Assembly (NCBI GenBank): GCA_905235885.1
Contig: CAJONM010000183.1
Coordinates: 1-9,432, forward strand
Direction: 5' to 3'
Length of the DNA stretch: 9,432 bases
Origin: an uncultured Clostridia bacterium
GTDB taxonomy: Bacteria > Bacillota > Clostridia > UBA1381
The number at the start of each line of letters is the position of its first letter. The first letter of the stretch is position 1. The position numbers and the translations under genes are program-made. Shown here piece after piece: positions 7,314 through 9,432 of the stretch. The notes under the pieces are model-generated. The model made no database searches. It was given only the letters and a program-made list of their open reading frames with translations, and was not told where the DNA came from.

Positions 7314-7964
7314 ATGAAGCTATTTATAGATACAGCCATAGTTGATGAGATAAGAGAAGTAAACGATATGGGAGTTATATGCGGCGTTACGACAAACCCG
7401 TCCCTTATCGCAAAATCGGGCAGAAAGTTCGAGGATGTTGTAAAGGAAATCGTTACTATCGTTGACGGACCCATAAGCGCGGAGGTAACGGCGAAGGATC
7501 CCGATGAAATGGTAGAGCAGGCAAAGCCCCTTGCGGCGATCCACAAAAATATCATAATAAAGATACCGTTTAATAAGGAAGGTCTTATGGCGTGCAAAAA
7601 GCTTACCGAGCTTGGAATAAAGACAAATGTAACGCTTATATTCTCCGCCGCGCAGGCACTGCTTGCGGCAAAGGCAGGCGCGACATATGTAAGCCCGTTC
7701 CTCGGCAGACTTGACGATATAGGCACAAACGGCATGGCTCTTATCGAGGAGATCGTTGATGTATTCGATGCCGATCCGGCTATAAATACGGAGATAATCG
7801 CAGCGTCCGTCCGTAACCCGATCCATGTGATAGAGGCGGCGCGTATAGGCTGTGATATTGCAACGGTTCCGTATAAGGTAATAATGCAGATGCTCAACCA
7901 TCCGCTTACGGATAAGGGCATAGCGCAATTCGATGCCGATTGGGCGACCGTACCTAAGGATTGA
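7314..7964 (+). CDS. tal: Small transaldolase (TalC/Fsa family)
   Basis: A 216-residue class I aldolase-type TIM barrel of the short transaldolase subfamily. It moves a dihydroxyacetone unit between sugar phosphates (sedoheptulose-7-P and glyceraldehyde-3-P in the pentose phosphate pathway). The Schiff-base lysine is Lys83 in IIIKIPFNKEGL. Other family motifs are MKLFIDTA, GVTTNPSLIAKSG (24-36), TNVTLIFSAAQA (104-115) and YVSPFLGRLDD (125-135). Phe129 stands where the E. coli fructose-6-phosphate aldolase has Tyr131; Phe there is the transaldolase state, so transaldolase is preferred over Fsa aldolase. AGGAGG (7300-7305) sits 8 bases before the ATG, and the gene is 18 bases behind the isomerase, so the two are almost certainly co-transcribed. 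The true substrate may follow the isomerase rather than the general pentose pathway. Confidence 0.92.
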   Translation: MKLFIDTAIVDEIREVNDMGVICGVTTNPSLIAKSGRKFEDVVKEIVTIVDGPISAEVTAKDPDEMVEQAKPLAAIHKNIIIKIPFNKEGLMACKKLTELGIKTNVTLIFSAAQALLAAKAGATYVSPFLGRLDDIGTNGMALIEEIVDVFDADPAINTEIIAASVRNPIHVIEAARIGCDIATVPYKVIMQMLNHPLTDKGIAQFDADWATVPKD

Positions 7965-8005
7965 TCGCCGATTATAATTGAGATGGGAGCAGGTGTATCG
8001 CGGCA

Positions 8006-9328
8006 ATGGAGCAAATGAACTTTTTTGAGCGGAACATATCAAAGCCGCTTGCGGACAGACTGCGCCCGACGAGTCTTGATGAGTATTTCGGACAGGCGCA
8101 CCTTTTGGGACAGGGCAAGGTGCTTCGCCGCATGATAGAGCAGGACAGCGTTTCATCTATGATATTCTGGGGTCCGCCGGGAGTGGGGAAAACCACTCTC
8201 GCGCAGATCATAGCCAATACGACAAAGGCGGAATTTATAGAGTTTTCGGCTGTTACGAGCGGAATAAAGGAGATCCGCCAAGTCATGCAGAAGGCGGAGA
8301 GCAACGCGCTATACGGCGATAAAACTATAGTGTTTGTTGATGAGATACATCGCTTTAACAAGGCACAGCAGGATGCTTTTCTGCCGTTTGTCGAGCGTGG
8401 GAGCATAGTCCTTATCGGCGCGACGACAGAGAACCCGTCCTTTGAGATAAACAGCGCTCTCCTGTCGCGGTGCAAGGTATTTGTTCTTGAATCGCTGGGC
8501 GAGGCGGATATGATCGCGCTTTTGGAGCGCGCGATACAGGATGAGCGCGGCTTCGGCGCGCAGAAGATAAATATTGCTCCCGATATGACGGCAATGATCG
8601 CCCGATTTTCAAACGGCGACGCGCGTGTAGCGCTGTCAACGCTTGAAATGGTCATCTTAAACGGCGACATAGCCGCTGACGGGACTGTAAATATTTCGTA
8701 TGAGATATTGGAGCAGATAACGCAGAAAAAATCGCTTCTTTACGATAAAAAGGGAGAGGAGCATTATAATCTCATATCTGCCCTTCATAAATCAATGCGA
8801 AATTCCGACCCTGACGCCGCCGTATATTGGCTTGCGCGGATGCTTGAGGCAGGGGAGGATCCCCTGTATGTGGCAAGGCGCGTTGTGCGGTTTGCAAGCG
8901 AGGATATAGGACTTGCCGATACGCGTGCGCTTGAAATGGCGGTGGCGGCATATCAGGCGTGCCATTTTATCGGTATGCCCGAATGCACCGTTCATCTTGC
9001 CCAGGCGGTCATGTATATGTCCATCGTGCCGAAATCGAACGCGGTATACATGGCGTATAACGCGGCGAAAAAGGACGCGCTCGAGCAGATCTCAGAGCCT
9101 GTTCCGCTGCATATAAGGAACGCGCCGACATCGCTTATGAAGGAGCTGGACTACGGCAAGGGCTATATGTACGCCCATGACTACGAGGGCGCGGTGACGG
9201 ATATGAGGTGCCTTCCCGATTCGCTTATCGGACGGGAATACTATAATCCCACCGATCGCGGCAGCGAGGCAAAGATAAAGGCGCGGCTTAAAGAGCTAAG
9301 AAATCTAAGAAAAAAACAGGAGATGTAA
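8006..9328 (+). CDS. rarA: Replication-associated recombination protein A (AAA+ ATPase)
   Basis: RarA (MgsA; WRNIP1/Mgs1 family) is a clamp-loader-like AAA+ ATPase that acts at stalled replication forks in the nucleoid. The 440-residue length is normal. Motifs are Walker A GPPGVGKTT (56-64, Lys62), Walker B IVFVDEIH (108-115), sensor 1 GATTEN (138-143), a probable arginine finger at Arg155 in SALLSRC, and sensor 2 GDAR (204-207). The C-terminal half holds the lid and tetramerisation region (SALHKSMRNSDPDAAVYWLARM, ASEDIGLAD). ATG 8006 is the first start after an in-frame stop at 7979, with AGGTG (7991-7995) 10 bases before it; ATG 8015 (Met4) is an alternative. The gap to the transaldolase is 41 bases without a terminator, so rarA may be read from the sugar operon promoter as well as any weak promoter of its own. 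Its stop codon lies in the loop of a terminator hairpin. Confidence 0.96.
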   Translation: MEQMNFFERNISKPLADRLRPTSLDEYFGQAHLLGQGKVLRRMIEQDSVSSMIFWGPPGVGKTTLAQIIANTTKAEFIEFSAVTSGIKEIRQVMQKAESNALYGDKTIVFVDEIHRFNKAQQDAFLPFVERGSIVLIGATTENPSFEINSALLSRCKVFVLESLGEADMIALLERAIQDERGFGAQKINIAPDMTAMIARFSNGDARVALSTLEMVILNGDIAADGTVNISYEILEQITQKKSLLYDKKGEEHYNLISALHKSMRNSDPDAAVYWLARMLEAGEDPLYVARRVVRFASEDIGLADTRALEMAVAAYQACHFIGMPECTVHLAQAVMYMSIVPKSNAVYMAYNAAKKDALEQISEPVPLHIRNAPTSLMKELDYGKGYMYAHDYEGAVTDMRCLPDSLIGREYYNPTDRGSEAKIKARLKELRNLRKKQEM

Positions 9329-9344
9329 TTTAATCTCCTGTTTT
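9311..9344. terminator. Terminator overlapping the end of rarA
   Basis: A perfect 12-bp stem pairs 9313-9324 (AAAACAGGAGAT) with 9333-9344, around the 8-base loop GTAATTTA. The left arm is rarA coding sequence and the loop holds the TAA stop. The GC-richer core CAGGAGAT/ATCTCCTG followed by TTTTATT fits an intrinsic terminator for rarA. Six A on the left side would give a U-tract for minus-strand transcripts too. Confidence 0.8.
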
Positions 9345-9345
9345 A

Positions 9346-9379
9346 TTACTTTATAAGAAATTGCTTTCTTATAAAGTAA
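9346..9379. repeat. Perfect 15-bp AT-rich inverted repeat
   Basis: TTACTTTATAAGAAA (9346-9360) and its exact reverse complement (9365-9379) surround the 4-base loop TTGC. It starts one base after the rarA terminator stem and its downstream side is A-rich, so it does not look like a standard plus-strand terminator. It could be a second hairpin protecting transcript ends, an end of a small mobile repeat, or the start of a larger structured element beyond the window. Confidence 0.75.
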
Positions 9380-9397
9380 AAAATGATTTAATTGCCC

Positions 9398-9431
9398 GTG
9401 CGAAATATCCGACCTATGGTCGGAAACGCAC
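9398..9431. repeat. Clamped GC-rich stem-loop at the right edge
   Basis: An inner 6-bp stem CCGACC/GGTCGG (9409-9414, 9418-9423) with loop TAT is enclosed by an outer 5-bp stem GTGCG/CGCAC (9398-9402, 9427-9431). A 6-by-3 A-rich internal loop separates the two stems. No T-tract is visible before the window ends. Its function is unknown: it may be part of a structured RNA, a regulatory leader of the next gene, or a repeat. Confidence 0.5.
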
Positions 9432-9432
9432 A

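Noticed and set aside
7250..8156. Two long minus-strand open frames (254 and 278 residues) opposite the transaldolase
   Set aside because: Both are complements of conserved transaldolase and rarA codons, overlap each other in different frames, and show no family motif.
7972..8670. 232-residue minus-strand open frame opposite rarA
   Set aside because: It overlaps the Walker A and B coding region of rarA; the composition is that of a shadow frame.

Overview
The window is a compact stretch of bacterial chromosome, most likely from a Gram-positive anaerobe of the class Clostridia (Firmicutes), probably a gut organism. The reasons are strong AAGGAGG-type ribosome binding sites, near-consensus sigma-A promoters (TTGACA/TATAAT) in AT-rich gaps, genes of mixed GC with many ATA isoleucine codons, a lipobox lipoprotein of a type common in Firmicutes, and a short GH77 amylomaltase. 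The taxonomic call is inference. No mobile element, CRISPR array, tRNA or rRNA is visible.

Layout: (1) Positions 2-499 (+) hold the 3' part of a gene cut by the left edge. Its visible N-terminal end looks like the last motif of a HAD-type phosphatase, and it runs in frame into a complete four-helix GtrA membrane domain. (2) A bidirectional terminator separates it from a convergent lipoprotein gene (DUF5067-like, 561-1097, minus). (3) A 160-base divergent intergenic region carries a near-perfect promoter for malQ on the plus strand, and candidate promoters plus a nested inverted repeat for the lipoprotein on the minus strand. (4) malQ (1261-2760) and a GH2 beta-galactosidase (2806-5718) form a probable two-gene operon for cytoplasmic maltodextrin and galactoside breakdown. 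(5) A second near-consensus promoter at 5745-5774 drives a FucI/AraA-like sugar isomerase (5811-7295) and a small transaldolase (7314-7964) 18 bases apart. (6) rarA, a replication-linked AAA+ ATPase (8006-9328), follows after 41 bases with no visible terminator between. (7) The right edge has three successive hairpins: a terminator overlapping the rarA stop codon, a perfect 15-bp AT-rich inverted repeat, and a clamped GC-rich stem-loop that reaches the window end.

Together, region 4 releases glucose and galactose from oligosaccharides, and region 5 looks like an isomerase/transaldolase module that converts an unidentified aldose to a ketose and then splits or transfers a three-carbon unit. 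The substrate of region 5 is the main open question. Ordinary pentose, fucose or arabinose chemistry is possible; so is the transaldolase type of sulfoglycolysis, though no other gene of that pathway lies in the window. No clearly new system is visible. The most unusual items are the HAD-GtrA fusion, the substrate-unknown isomerase/transaldolase pair, and the hairpin cluster at the right edge.
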